From contig NZ_VLKJ01000011.1 in the NCBI RefSeq assembly GCF_007830315.1, forward strand, positions 62,001 to 126,000: a stretch of 64,000 nucleotides of DNA, in the 5' to 3' direction. Within the stretch, counting starts at the first letter, position 1. Each line of letters begins with the position of its first letter. This document shows, in pieces, positions 42,869 to 52,028 of the stretch. The notes under the pieces are model-generated. The model was not told the origin of the DNA. It did not search any database and saw only the letters and a list, made by a program, of their open reading frames with translations. The translations under genes and the position numbers were made by a program. The stretch comes from Novosphingobium taihuense (GTDB lineage Bacteria > Pseudomonadota > Alphaproteobacteria > Sphingomonadales > Sphingomonadaceae).

Positions 42869-43936
42869 TCAGAGCGTTATGCTGCCACAGTCGGTCGGGG
42901 CTGCTGTCCCGGCCACAAGTGGCGAGATCGTGACGACAAGGTTCTCCGTATAGTTTGGAGAAATGTTCTTTGTCGAACCTCCGTCGATCAGGGTGCCCTG
43001 CACCGGCAGGCGATCTTCGACCGCATCGCCAACACCGGCGCGGGCGCAGGTCTGGGTGATGGCAGAGGTATTGCCAGGCGACCGCGTCTGACCGAGAAAG
43101 CGCACCGAATAGCGGATCTGCTGTGCGGTGTTGGTAGTGCTGGCTCCGTTGGGTGTCAGGACATAGGCTTGGCTGTCACCGGCAGAGAGTGAGACCTGGT
43201 ACGGACCGGAGCTTTGCACACGCACATAGTTTGATGCCAGGGTCTTGACCGTGGGCGCCTGAGCATTGGTCACTTGCGCGAGTTCGCCGAAATCGAGCGC
43301 GGTGCCTACATAGCCCGCGCGCAAGGCGCTTACGATGTTGATCGGCATGCGCACGGCGTTGGCAAGAGTCCCGGTCTGCTGCGTGGGTGAACCGCCGCCG
43401 GTGGTGCTGCAGCCGAACCAGGCATCGAATGGAAGTTCGCTCGCCGCTGTGGCATTGAGGTTGCGCGGAAGCGTTACGGCGAAGTTGACCACGACCGTGT
43501 CGGAATCGCGGTTGTTTCCGGTGAAGTCGATCTTGAGGAACCGCGCACCCGCGCCCGGTGTAAGCGATGTAGGGGAAACGGCCGGGGTAGCTTCGTTGTA
43601 ATCGTAGAAAATGTCGAGACCGATGCCCTCGACAGATCCTGCAACGACAGCGGACGTCGGGATCACGGTGGTCCCAACGGAATCGGCATCACGGCCCTTC
43701 AGGTAAAAATTCACGATGTCCGTCTTCTGACCGCCAGCGCCATTGACGCGACTGAGCGAGAGCGTGACGTTCGTGGTGAAGCCGGTCGTCTCGAATGGAT
43801 CGTAGGTCACGGATGTGGCCGTGGCTGAGCCGGCGATGCCGCAGGTTGCAGCCTGGACAGCATCCGGTAACGAGAGCCCTGCCCCCGTCAAAAGCGCAAG
43901 CAGCCCCTTCAGCAGGACATTTCGCGTCATCCTCAT
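42869..43936 (-). CDS. csuE: Csu-type pilus tip adhesin (two SCPU domains)
   Basis: Last gene of the operon. 355 residues: signal peptide (LLALLTGAGLSLPDAVQA), an N-terminal domain starting ATCGIAGSATATSVTYDPFE (about 28-195) and a C-terminal spore-coat-U pilin domain (about 205-355) that would complement the next subunit and ends in the usual beta strand. Two-domain architecture and position after the usher are those of CsuE, the tip adhesin of the Acinetobacter Csu pilus. ATG 43936 overlaps the usher stop by 4 bp and has AAGGGAAGG upstream. Confidence 0.85.
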   Translation of the reverse strand: MRMTRNVLLKGLLALLTGAGLSLPDAVQAATCGIAGSATATSVTYDPFETTGFTTNVTLSLSRVNGAGGQKTDIVNFYLKGRDADSVGTTVIPTSAVVAGSVEGIGLDIFYDYNEATPAVSPTSLTPGAGARFLKIDFTGNNRDSDTVVVNFAVTLPRNLNATAASELPFDAWFGCSTTGGGSPTQQTGTLANAVRMPINIVSALRAGYVGTALDFGELAQVTNAQAPTVKTLASNYVRVQSSGPYQVSLSAGDSQAYVLTPNGASTTNTAQQIRYSVRFLGQTRSPGNTSAITQTCARAGVGDAVEDRLPVQGTLIDGGSTKNISPNYTENLVVTISPLVAGTAAPTDCGSITL

Positions 43937-46488
43937 TTGCCTTCCCTTGCCCTGATTGTGCCGAGCTGGATCACGCCATTTGCATCGGCAGGAACTTCGA
44001 TCTCGAACGTCGAGCGCGCGGCATCGAGCATCTCGATCCGCCACTTGCCCGGAGCGAGTCCGGTTGCGCCAAAACGCCCCTGACGGTTTGTGAATACGGT
44101 CTGGGCGGCCCTCTCTGGATGGGCGACCTCGGTTGCCGTGCCGCTGACGAGCGAAACCGGTTGACCATCGACATCGATCATCACGCCCAGTGCGGTGACG
44201 TTGTAGTCCGAACCGACGGTGACGACGTAGCCGCTGCGATAGGATGGGAAGACGCGGAATGCGCCTTGGCCAATGTCTGTGCCGGGGGCGGCATCCTTGA
44301 CATCCAGCGGCACGGTGCGTTCGGAATAGGACGGAAGACTGGGCATGGTAGCCGTGCGCAGAGTGCCGCTATTTGCCGCATTCCCGAAGCTTGATGCGTC
44401 GACGATGACATCCGCCTTGCCAAGGCTGCGGTGCGGTTTGACGATGGCGAAGCTGTCAAAGATCGGGCGCCCGACCGAAACGGCACCATCGGCAAGGGCA
44501 AGGGACGTACCCAGCCGTAAGGTACTGCGCTGGTTGAGGCTGTTGCCGAAACCACGCGTATAGGTGCCGAAGTGACTGAAGCCCAGTTCGGCGCGGTTGG
44601 CGAAGTAGTTCGCGTTGACCGAAACGCCCGCGCCATTATCCGACCGTTCCACATCGGCTGTGACGTTGTAGCTGCCTACGCCGCTGCCGCTGAGGGTCTG
44701 GTAGGAAGAGCGGAAGCGGTTATCGCGCGTGTCGTACTCCGAACGAACCGTGGAATAGCGGCCAAGGCGGACGATAAGGGAGACGAAGCCGCTGAAATCG
44801 CGACCCAAGGTGTCACGCTGATAACGCGCTTCGGCATTGAGCGTTGCGCGTTCAGTCAAGCGCCAGCCGCCGCTGAGGCGGTAATTATGCACGTCCGGCC
44901 GCCCACCCCTGCCCTTGGAAAAGCGCGCATCCAGCCCGGCGAACAAGCTCGTCGTAAACGCGTGGGTATACCCGCCGCCGAGCTCGAAGCGGTAGGGGTT
45001 CTCGGGCAGGAAGAACGCCACAGGAGCAAAGCGTTTGCTGCGGCGTTCGATGAAGACATTGAAGGTATCGCCGAGGCCACTGGGGCGTTGGATAAGGCGC
45101 TGGAAGGTTGCATTGAAGGCGTGACCAGACCCGATTCCATCGACATGGCTGAATGAAACGTTCGTGCCTATCGTGCCAAAGCGCGTGCCCACTACGGCTT
45201 CGAAACCTCCCATGCGACTGTTTGCGTCTGCCTGAAAGTTCGCACCGAGCGTGAAGGCATCAGAAATACCTCGACGATAATAGCCCGAGGCGATCCAATC
45301 ATTGCTGTAACGCGGACCTCTGAGCCCGAGCGGCGCCTTGACCCCGGCATATAGGCCAAATTCGCTGAGGCCCTTGCCCAGCTGTGTCTGATCGACGAAC
45401 AGGTTGAATTGGACAACTTCGGTGCGACCAGTGTCATCAAGAATATTGAGGCGAATGTCGTTTCCACCCTGCGTGAACGGGAAATCTCGCAAGTTGTAGT
45501 TGCCAGGCGCTAGCTGCAAGCGGCGAACTTGCTGGCCATTGACGACGACTTCCACTGTCGAAGCACGATCGAGCCGGAACGCACGATCGCCCCGCGGGCG
45601 AACGACCTGCTGGGGGTTCAGTACGCTGTAGGACCGAAATATCGAGATGCCGGCAATGTCTGGCGCAGACTGAAATCCTCTTGCCTGCGTTTCAAGGTCG
45701 CCTGCTGATATGCGAACGAGTCGCCGCGTATCATCGAAGACCAGCCTGCTGCCCAATCGCTGGAAATCGCCGCCGAACGCGCCCGGCTGCCAGATGGCAT
45801 CGCTCTCCACCACGATCGAGCCAAGCCGCACGGCACCATCAAGCAGCATGATAGGAGAGCGTAGACCTTCGTCAAAGCCGTCTTCTACCAGATCCAGCGA
45901 ACTGCGCACGTTGATATAGGCGCTGAAGTCAGCAGGCTTCAGCAACTCGCCGATGCGGGTCCGGTCCAGAGCCGAGACCGACACAGCGCGCGAGGCGCGG
46001 CGCTCCGTTGGAATATTGAAGCGCAACTCAAGCGTGCGCGGATCATACTCGACCCCGATGCCGACGGGCGCGAAGTCTCCCGGACCGACTTGAACCTTGC
46101 CGCCAAAGCTGGTCCGCAAGTTCTCCAGTACGTCGGGCGAGAGGAGTTCGGACAGGACCTGCACGATGCGGATAGACGGAAAGGTGAGGCGGTCGTCCGT
46201 GTCTATCTGCAGCGGAATATCACCGAGATAGCTGCCGCCGTCTTTCACGGGGACTGTCAGCACCACGGGCTTCCCAGTGGGATTAAGCTTCTGCGTGCTG
46301 AAAGCAGGAGCAGGAAGCTGATCCGACATAGTGGCCGCGCCCATCCCCGCGACGGCCGACGGCGAAATGCCTGCGCGATCTGTTGTGCCTCCTTGCGTCG
46401 GTGCTGCATCGGCCAAAGCAGCGGGCGAACGCCCGAACATCAAGACACTTGCGCCGATGGCAAAAACGCGACGAGCCCCCCCGTGCAT
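43933..46488 (-). CDS. csuD: Fimbrial usher (CsuD-like)
   Basis: Outer-membrane pore that polymerises and secretes pilus subunits. 851 residues: signal peptide, N-terminal domain, a 24-strand barrel interrupted by a plug domain, and C-terminal beta domains. Recognisable usher segments: YSVLNPQQVVRPRGDRAFRL, VEVVVNGQQVRRLQLAPGNY, DFPFTQGGNDIRLNILDDTG, and VFTNRQGRFGATGLAPGKWR near the end. Starts 4 bp after the chaperone stop; the longer frame to 46593 overlaps the chaperone and is rejected. Confidence 0.93.
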   Translation of the reverse strand: MHGGARRVFAIGASVLMFGRSPAALADAAPTQGGTTDRAGISPSAVAGMGAATMSDQLPAPAFSTQKLNPTGKPVVLTVPVKDGGSYLGDIPLQIDTDDRLTFPSIRIVQVLSELLSPDVLENLRTSFGGKVQVGPGDFAPVGIGVEYDPRTLELRFNIPTERRASRAVSVSALDRTRIGELLKPADFSAYINVRSSLDLVEDGFDEGLRSPIMLLDGAVRLGSIVVESDAIWQPGAFGGDFQRLGSRLVFDDTRRLVRISAGDLETQARGFQSAPDIAGISIFRSYSVLNPQQVVRPRGDRAFRLDRASTVEVVVNGQQVRRLQLAPGNYNLRDFPFTQGGNDIRLNILDDTGRTEVVQFNLFVDQTQLGKGLSEFGLYAGVKAPLGLRGPRYSNDWIASGYYRRGISDAFTLGANFQADANSRMGGFEAVVGTRFGTIGTNVSFSHVDGIGSGHAFNATFQRLIQRPSGLGDTFNVFIERRSKRFAPVAFFLPENPYRFELGGGYTHAFTTSLFAGLDARFSKGRGGRPDVHNYRLSGGWRLTERATLNAEARYQRDTLGRDFSGFVSLIVRLGRYSTVRSEYDTRDNRFRSSYQTLSGSGVGSYNVTADVERSDNGAGVSVNANYFANRAELGFSHFGTYTRGFGNSLNQRSTLRLGTSLALADGAVSVGRPIFDSFAIVKPHRSLGKADVIVDASSFGNAANSGTLRTATMPSLPSYSERTVPLDVKDAAPGTDIGQGAFRVFPSYRSGYVVTVGSDYNVTALGVMIDVDGQPVSLVSGTATEVAHPERAAQTVFTNRQGRFGATGLAPGKWRIEMLDAARSTFEIEVPADANGVIQLGTIRAREGK

Positions 46489-46492
46489 TGCT

Positions 46493-47242
46493 TCAACCTT
46501 CCGGACTGATGCTTGCCTCGACCGTGCCGTCTGCCAGTGGCAGCTCGACCGGCACGGTGACCGTCCGCGTCTGGTTCGCGCCAACAAGGCCAAAGCCGAT
46601 GGTCTGCTGGATCTCCGGACCGGACAGCGTACGGCGGAACTGCTCCTTTCCGGCGGTATCCTTCTCTATGATCCGCAGTTTGCTGGCGCTGAGGTAGCCG
46701 TGGACGGCAGACGGGTTTGCTACGCTCAGCACCGCCACCGGCTTGCCCGCAGCATCCTTGCCAACCTGCGCGCTCCTGATTTCCAGGCGCGGTTTGGCGC
46801 CAGCCGGTGCGACACTGGCGAGCACCTGAAAGTTATAGAGGATCTGGATGGCAGACTGGCCTTCCGGCAGTTTCACCGGCAGTTGCGCCACGGTGATGTA
46901 GTAATGCTTGCTTGAAGCCAGCGCTGGATCACCAACGTATTGGACGCGAAAGCTCTGGGTCTGGCCAGGTTCGATCATGGCTTGCGGGGGAAAAACCAGC
47001 AGGTCGCCGGGATCCTTTCCGGTCGGCGATACGCCATTCTCGGTCAGCTGCAGTTCCTGCACGCTCAATTCCACCGGAAGCGGATTGGCGAAAGTGTTTT
47101 CGACTGTCACGACCTGCGACATTTCCCGACCTGACGTCTTCATGTCGATCACGACTGGCTGGACAGTCATCGCTGTCGCGGCTTGCGAGACAAACATCGA
47201 TGACAGCGCCACTGCGGCAAGGAAGGTGGAGAAGGATTTCAC
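46493..47242 (-). CDS. csuC: Periplasmic pilus chaperone (CsuC-like)
   Basis: Donor-strand-complementing chaperone for the pilins. 249 residues, signal peptide AVALSSMFVSQAATA, two Ig-like domains. Seen: N-terminal MTVQPVVIDM, the strand preceding the subunit-binding G1 region with FRVQYVGDPALASSKHYYIT, and VAQLPVKLPEGQSAIQILYN. Matches the archaic (sigma-clade) Csu chaperones, with a long F1-G1 region. Lies between the last pilin gene (28 bp) and the usher (4 bp). Confidence 0.92.
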   Translation of the reverse strand: MKSFSTFLAAVALSSMFVSQAATAMTVQPVVIDMKTSGREMSQVVTVENTFANPLPVELSVQELQLTENGVSPTGKDPGDLLVFPPQAMIEPGQTQSFRVQYVGDPALASSKHYYITVAQLPVKLPEGQSAIQILYNFQVLASVAPAGAKPRLEIRSAQVGKDAAGKPVAVLSVANPSAVHGYLSASKLRIIEKDTAGKEQFRRTLSGPEIQQTIGFGLVGANQTRTVTVPVELPLADGTVEASISPEG

Positions 47243-47270
47243 GAAAGTCTCCGTGCCCGCAGGCGATAGG

Positions 47271-47840
47271 TCAGTCAGTTGGCTGAAGCTGAATCACAAT
47301 GGTGTCGTCGTATGAGCCGGCGACCAGCGGCGTGCCACCTTCCGGCGTGGCCACGCGCAGGGCGATGTCCCCCGTGGCACCGTTAGGGATTACCAGCGCA
47401 AGGCTGCCGGCATTGCTCGCACGTTCGACCTGTGCTCCTGCCCAGTTGACGCGAAGGGCATAGGGCAGAAGTTCTGCAAATCCCTGCCCGGGCGCACCCG
47501 CAGCACCGATGCGGCCAAGGCCGCCCTTAGCGGAGATCGCCGTGACTCTGTGTGATGCGTTGCACGTGGCCGGAATGGCGAGTTCGACAGTGGATGGACG
47601 GGGCAAGGCGGTGTCTGGGTCGACCAGGCGTGTGAGCACTACCCTGCCGCCACCATCACCAGTCGAGGAGAACGAGGCATTGGAGCTTGCCAAGGCACGT
47701 GGCGTGCGCACCACGCAGCCGAATGCCGCCGTAGCGTTCAGTTCAAGTTGGCGACTGCCCCGGTTCACTTCCTGAGATCTAACGGACACAGATCCGACGA
47801 AAGCGGCAGGCAGTGCCACGAAAAACAGAAGTCTCCGCAT
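47271..47840 (-). CDS. Spore coat U domain pilin, copy 7
   Basis: 189 residues with a signal peptide and SCPU-type fold: conserved Cys pair in FGCVVRTPRAL and IPATCNASHRV and a C-terminal strand LVAGSYDDTIVIQLQP. Seventh of seven pilin genes and nearest to the chaperone. Overlaps the stop of copy 6 by one base. More divergent than copies 2-5, so perhaps a minor or adaptor subunit like CsuA or CsuB. Confidence 0.8.
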   Translation of the reverse strand: MRRLLFFVALPAAFVGSVSVRSQEVNRGSRQLELNATAAFGCVVRTPRALASSNASFSSTGDGGGRVVLTRLVDPDTALPRPSTVELAIPATCNASHRVTAISAKGGLGRIGAAGAPGQGFAELLPYALRVNWAGAQVERASNAGSLALVIPNGATGDIALRVATPEGGTPLVAGSYDDTIVIQLQPTD

Positions 47841-48436
47841 CAGCGTGGCTCCAGCGTGATGCGCAAGGTATCGCCATACACCCCTGCAAGTACGGGGGCA
47901 TTCACACCGTTGTTCGAGGCACCTGCGAGTATGGCGAGGCGTAAGGTCACTGTGCCGGCGGTTGCCTGATCGACGTTGATCCTTTGCTCTCGGCTGCTGC
48001 GCACGCGCGCGTCAGTCTGAAGAACGCCCGTGGCAATCCCCCAGGTGATGCTGGCATCATAAGGCAAGGCAGTAGCAAAGCCCGGCGCATCGCTGACTTG
48101 CCTGCCGTCGGTTGGCCAGAGCCCGTTGTTCTGCGACTCAATGCGGATCCGGTGAGGATAGTTGCAGGCTGCTTCGAAGGAGACCGAGGCACTGGCCGGG
48201 CGTGCGGCAAGCGTCTGCTGGTCGAGCAGCTGGGTGACCTGCAATGTATCACCACTGAGACCATTGAAGTTGACGAGTTGGCCAGTCTGCAGTTCGCCGC
48301 CAGCGAGCGTGCAGACCTGTGGTGTTGAGCCGGTTACAGGCAAGCCGTGAACCGCCGATGTCTGCTGCGCAATCGCCGGATCGGTGCCAAATTGCAGCAG
48401 AGCGAGCGCCATCAAAGTTGCGGTTTGCCTGCGCAT
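47840..48436 (-). CDS. Spore coat U domain pilin, copy 6
   Basis: 198 residues, signal peptide MALALLQFGTDPAIAQQ, Cys pair in TPQVCTLAGGEL and SFEAACNYPHRI, and the SCPU C-terminal strand LAGVYGDTLRITLEP. Paired with copy 7 by overlapping stop/start. Like copy 7 it has the -CN-PHRI-/-CN-SHRV- segment after the second cysteine, which groups the two apart from copies 2-5. Confidence 0.8.
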   Translation of the reverse strand: MRRQTATLMALALLQFGTDPAIAQQTSAVHGLPVTGSTPQVCTLAGGELQTGQLVNFNGLSGDTLQVTQLLDQQTLAARPASASVSFEAACNYPHRIRIESQNNGLWPTDGRQVSDAPGFATALPYDASITWGIATGVLQTDARVRSSREQRINVDQATAGTVTLRLAILAGASNNGVNAPVLAGVYGDTLRITLEPR

Positions 48437-48439
48437 GGC

Positions 48440-49009
48440 TCAGCTCTCCGGTGTGAGCGTGACGGTCACGGTGCCGCGATAGGAGGTGTCCGCAACCAGT
48501 CGCAGAGCGGCTCCACCGGTCGTGGTGAAACTGCCAATCCCTACCGAAATCGGTCCGGAAAACGGTGTGTCACGCTGCTGCAAGGACGAAGGATTGGATG
48601 CAGCCGCAGTCGCAAACGTAGCGGGCGTAGCCGTCCATCCCGAAGCGGTCGCTGTAAAATCGACGCTGCGTGAAAAGCCAGCGGGCGCCGAAGAGGTGAA
48701 TGTCTGCGCAGTAATCGGCGACGCCGAAACGGCGATCGAACTGCGTGCCGAACAGAAGCTGCCTGAGAGAACCTGCGCCGGCACCGTGAGATCAGTGCGC
48801 AGGAAGCCGGTGCTGGTATCGACAAGCACGCCAAGATCGAACACGCCACCCGCTTCCGAGACGGAACCGCCTATACAGATTGCCGGGACGTTGCCGACGA
48901 CCGCGAAACTCTCGCTGTCAGTGGCAGACTGCCCCGCTGCCGGGGCCGACGCTGCAGCGGAGGCCAATGCCAGTGCAACGAGTGTTGCCGTTGAACGCGT
49001 GTAGGTCAT
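48440..49009 (-). CDS. Spore coat U domain pilin, copy 5
   Basis: 189 residues, signal peptide LALASAAASAPAAGQ, Cys pair in VPAICIGGSV and SGSFCSARSSIAVS, and a GFSRSVDFTATASGWTATPA segment shared almost word for word with copy 4 (GFARAVNYTATASGWGSGDA). Ends in SYRGTVTVTLTPE. Three bp separate it from copy 6. The similarity points to duplication of copies 4 and 5. Confidence 0.8.
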   Translation of the reverse strand: MTYTRSTATLVALALASAAASAPAAGQSATDSESFAVVGNVPAICIGGSVSEAGGVFDLGVLVDTSTGFLRTDLTVPAQVLSGSFCSARSSIAVSASPITAQTFTSSAPAGFSRSVDFTATASGWTATPATFATAAASNPSSLQQRDTPFSGPISVGIGSFTTTGGAALRLVADTSYRGTVTVTLTPES

Positions 49010-49015
49010 GCTGAG

Positions 49016-49609
49016 TTACTCCGAGACCGGCACGGGGCCGAGCGTGACGGTGACGAGACCGGTGTAATTTCCCGCAACCAGCAGGGCGTTGCCGGGAGCC
49101 GTGAAGGAGGAGAGCGAGACATCGACGTCTCCAAGCTTCGGTTCGGGCTGAGTGGTGCCGCTACCGGACGCGTCCGGATTGGTACCGTCGAACGCGGCCG
49201 AAGTCGTTGCTTCAGCATCGCCGCTGCCCCATCCCGAGGCAGTTGCGGTGTAATTCACGGCTCGGGCAAAGCCGGCGGGCGGTGCGGCTCCGGAACCGTC
49301 GACAAGGGCCGACGCAGTAACGCCGAGGACTGATCCTGCGAAGTTGCAGAAGCTGCCGGGCAAGGTGACAGACTGGGCGCTGAGAGCCGCAATTCGGCCA
49401 ACACTTGCGCCCGAGGTCTGCACCATCTGGCCAATATCGATCACGGCGCGCGAAGGTTCACCCAGGATGCACAAACGAGCAACCGAACCTGACACCGCCA
49501 CTTGTCCTCTCGCCGTATCGGATGGCCCTTCCTGCGCGGCGGCAGGCACGGCAATTCCGAGCATGGGAAGAAGGATCAAGGGTGACCTGAGAAGATCGGC
49601 TTTCATCAT
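49016..49609 (-). CDS. Spore coat U domain pilin, copy 4
   Basis: 197 residues, signal peptide LILLPMLGIAVPAAAQ, Cys pair in VARLCILGEPS and PGSFCNFAGSVLG, the ATASGWG segment shared with copy 5, and terminal NYTGLVTVTLGP. Six bp separate it from copy 5. Probably a structural subunit; which copy makes the rod cannot be told from sequence. Confidence 0.8.
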   Translation of the reverse strand: MMKADLLRSPLILLPMLGIAVPAAAQEGPSDTARGQVAVSGSVARLCILGEPSRAVIDIGQMVQTSGASVGRIAALSAQSVTLPGSFCNFAGSVLGVTASALVDGSGAAPPAGFARAVNYTATASGWGSGDAEATTSAAFDGTNPDASGSGTTQPEPKLGDVDVSLSSFTAPGNALLVAGNYTGLVTVTLGPVPVSE

Positions 49610-49648
49610 CGTGCTCCTGAGTGAACGTCAGCGCGTGTCGGTCTATGA

Positions 49649-50173
49649 TCAGACGGTAGGTGACAGGGTGACTTCGACCTTGCCCGAATAGGCACCTGCA
49701 ACGAGCTTCTTGCTGCTGGCCGTCGAGGCACCGAGGGTGACCACGATATCACCCGAGAACATGTTCACGGTGGTAGCAGTGCTGGCGAGATCATCGGTGC
49801 TGCTATCAGTGAACGTCTGCGCATTGGCAGCGACCGATGCCGTGTAGTTGACGCGATCGGTGAACGCCGTTTCCGCGCCGCTGGTGACGGCCTGGTCGCC
49901 GGTGAGAGCGGTTGCCTTGACCGAAAGTGTGGCAGCGGAATTGTTGCACCAGCCGTTCAGCGTACGGGTCTGACCATCAACCTTGCTGGCATCGAGACCA
50001 CCGTCGGCGTCGGCGAGTTCGCCCAGCGGGAGGTCAGCCGAGGCGGTGACGAACTTACACTTGGCAGCGACCGAGCCGCTGACATTGACGGTGCCGGTGA
50101 CCGGTGCGGCAAGAGCGGGGGTGGCCACAGCGGCAAGCGCAGCGGCAGTGGTAAGGAAAGCAAGCTTACGCAT
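49649..50173 (-). CDS. Spore coat U domain pilin, copy 3
   Basis: 174 residues, the shortest of the set. Signal peptide ending ALAAP, then VTGTVNVSGSVAAKCKFVTA, which parallels copy 2 (TTGTVNVTGSVQGRCSVV), and LNGWCNNSAATLSV with the second Cys; ends AGAYSGKVEVTLSP. Its strong N-terminal donor-strand-like VTGTVNVSG segment and compact size suggest a main rod subunit comparable to CsuA/B, by inference. Confidence 0.82.
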   Translation of the reverse strand: MRKLAFLTTAAALAAVATPALAAPVTGTVNVSGSVAAKCKFVTASADLPLGELADADGGLDASKVDGQTRTLNGWCNNSAATLSVKATALTGDQAVTSGAETAFTDRVNYTASVAANAQTFTDSSTDDLASTATTVNMFSGDIVVTLGASTASSKKLVAGAYSGKVEVTLSPTV

Positions 50174-50201
50174 TGGGTATCTCCAAGATTAGCGGTGCCG
50201 A

Positions 50202-50810
50202 TCAGGCAGCAGGCTGGACGTTGACGGTGATGGTGGAGGCGTAGTTTCCGGCGACAAGCAAATTGCTGCTGCCGCCACGCGTGGTGAAACCGAAGGCCCG
50301 AACGGTGACGTTGTTGGCCGACGTGGCAAGACGGCCCACGGTTGCAGAATTCGAAGCCGCTGCACCGGTGGCAGTGTTGTAACTGACGGTAGCGTTGCCA
50401 CCGGCAGCAAGGCCGACTTGCATTTCGGCCGTGTAATCAATCTCGCTCGCATAGCCTGTGGCAGGCGCAGTACCCCTTGTCCCATTTGCCAGCGTATCGG
50501 CGGCGATGGCCAGAGAGACAGACGCAGCGGTGCAGACGACGCGGGTGATGACCGGCGATCCACCTGATGCAGCGCTGGTGGTCCCTTCGAGTGAAGGAGC
50601 CAGCGTGCCATCCGCCTCATCAAGCGCGCCAAGGGAAATCGTGCCGCTGAAGCTCGATGTTGCTGCGCCGCCCGGTGCAACGACCGAACAACGACCCTGA
50701 ACGCTTCCAGTGACGTTGACGGTACCGGTCGTCACCGTCTGGGCCTGTGCAGGGGCGGCAGCGAAGGCAAGCGCCGAGCCAGCAGCTAGTAAGGAGAGGA
50801 CGCTCTTCAT
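50202..50810 (-). CDS. Spore coat U domain pilin, copy 2
   Basis: 202 residues, signal peptide SALAFAAAPAQAQ, then VTTGTVNVTGSVQGRCSVVA (first Cys), TRVVCTAASVSLAI (second Cys) and the terminal AGNYASTITVNVQPA. Rich in Ala, Ser, Thr and Gly with very few aromatic residues, as in the other SCPU pilins. 28 bp upstream of copy 3, with which it shares the N-terminal strand motif. Confidence 0.82.
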   Translation of the reverse strand: MKSVLSLLAAGSALAFAAAPAQAQTVTTGTVNVTGSVQGRCSVVAPGGAATSSFSGTISLGALDEADGTLAPSLEGTTSAASGGSPVITRVVCTAASVSLAIAADTLANGTRGTAPATGYASEIDYTAEMQVGLAAGGNATVSYNTATGAAASNSATVGRLATSANNVTVRAFGFTTRGGSSNLLVAGNYASTITVNVQPAA

Positions 50811-50846
50811 TCATTTGGCCTTTCGATGTCTTGGGGTGACGACTGG

Positions 50847-51488
50847 TCAGATGGCAGCGGAAACCGTGACGGTGAGCGTGTCGGAGTAGGCACCCTGCAC
50901 AAGGACGCCGGGCCCCGAGTAAGCTGGCGCACTGACCTGAAGGTAGGCGCCGGTGAGGTTCTGCGAGCTGGGCGTGATGCGCAGGCCCTGATTTTGCGTG
51001 GCAGGCCCGATGAACGAACAGGGAGCACTTGCACCCGCGATAAGCGAAGAAGCTTCGCACTGCCCTGTTGCGCTGGTGCCGCCCGCCCCGACCAGGCCGA
51101 GCTGCACGGTGTATGGTGCCAAGCCGGTGTAACCAGGTTCACTTGGAAGCGCTGCAGTACGCAGTCCTCCGTTTGCCGAGGTGACGGCGACGCGTGCCGC
51201 TCCATTGCAATTCAGCACGAACGGAAACTGGTTCGACCAAGCAGCCTGATCGATCAATCCGGCATCAAAAGAACCCGAAGGCGCGTTGTTTACAGCGAAG
51301 CCGCAGCGCCCTCCGACAGACGCGGTAACGGGGAGGGTGAGCATGACAGGTGTGCCACCGACATAGGCAGTCGGCCCTGCAATGGTCGACTGGGCGATGG
51401 CGAAGGACGGCAGGAGCAGGCCCACCCCTATCGATCCAGTTTTGAGAAGCCGTAACAGCGGCATGCGATGCACCCCATTGCCCACCAT
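50847..51488 (-). CDS. Spore coat U domain pilin, copy 1
   Basis: First gene of the pilus operon, 213 residues. AGGAG precedes the start; ATG at 51488 or the next codon (GTG) fits, and a later ATG at 51464 would give the neatest signal peptide (LLRLLKTGSIGVGLLLPSFA). Cys pair in VGGRCGFAVN and PFVLNCNGAARV, two further cysteines in QCEASSLI and APCSFIG, ending LVQGAYSDTLTVTVSA. The extra Cys pair makes it the most distinct copy. Confidence 0.8.
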   Translation of the reverse strand: MVGNGVHRMPLLRLLKTGSIGVGLLLPSFAIAQSTIAGPTAYVGGTPVMLTLPVTASVGGRCGFAVNNAPSGSFDAGLIDQAAWSNQFPFVLNCNGAARVAVTSANGGLRTAALPSEPGYTGLAPYTVQLGLVGAGGTSATGQCEASSLIAGASAPCSFIGPATQNQGLRITPSSQNLTGAYLQVSAPAYSGPGVLVQGAYSDTLTVTVSAAI

Positions 51489-52028
51489 CGTCTCCTAAGG
51501 ACTTCGGCAGGCCTGAACGGCGCATTGTCGTGTCTCGATACTGCCTCAGCCCAGTGCAGGCGCTATTCAACACGCCCGGAACTGACCTATTGGACAACCG
51601 GGATGCTGAAGGACTTCAGCTTTTTTCATCGAAACATCGGCGAAGTGCCGCAATTGGTTAACTTGTCCGTAACCTTTTACGCAGCGCTTCAATGAGGCGT
51701 GACTCACGATTGATGCATTATGGATCAAATATGCCCCAGATGCGTCCTAATTGGAGGATTAATACTCAGGGTTAACAGCCCCTAGCGGCTTCAAGCGCCT
51801 AGAAACTCGTCGATGCCGTTAACCATTGAGGTTGGCTGTTTAGCTGGATTTAATGAGCCGGCGGCGCCAGTGTGTAGAGGCAAGCGGTTGGCAGACGAGG
51901 CAAATCGCGGCGCCTGTCCAGCCAAATATGGTTAATGCGTTGCTTGTCAGTGCTCGCGCAAAAATCCGGTTTAAGCGGGGATGATCTGACATCCTCGACG
52001 CCGATTCGTTCCCGAGTCGCGCGCCAGA
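51489..52028. promoter_or_regulatory. Leader/promoter region of the pilus operon (no gene)
   Basis: 540 bp without a supported gene. GTTAAC occurs at 51657, 51771 and 51818. TTAA-N7-GTAAC (51658-51673) is one mismatch from the CtrA box TTAA-N7-TTAAC. A/T-rich segments at about 51700-51775 could hold promoters. Between this and the operon lies a hairpin with a T-tract on the plus strand, listed separately. CtrA control of surface appendages is common in alphaproteobacteria; here it is only suggested. Confidence 0.4.
51605..51626 (+). terminator. Intrinsic terminator on the strand opposite the pilus operon
   Basis: GCTGAA-GGAC-TTCAGC (51605-51620) followed by six T (51621-51626) on the plus strand. 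No plus-strand gene precedes it: the pilus operon starts at 51488 and runs the other way. It may end a small RNA antisense to the pilus-operon leader. On the minus strand the same hairpin would sit in or near the leader. Confidence 0.5.

Noticed and set aside
51468..51695. 75-codon plus-strand ORF upstream of the pilus operon
   Set aside because: It runs through the intrinsic terminator hairpin, lacks a ribosome-binding site and overlaps the first pilin gene.
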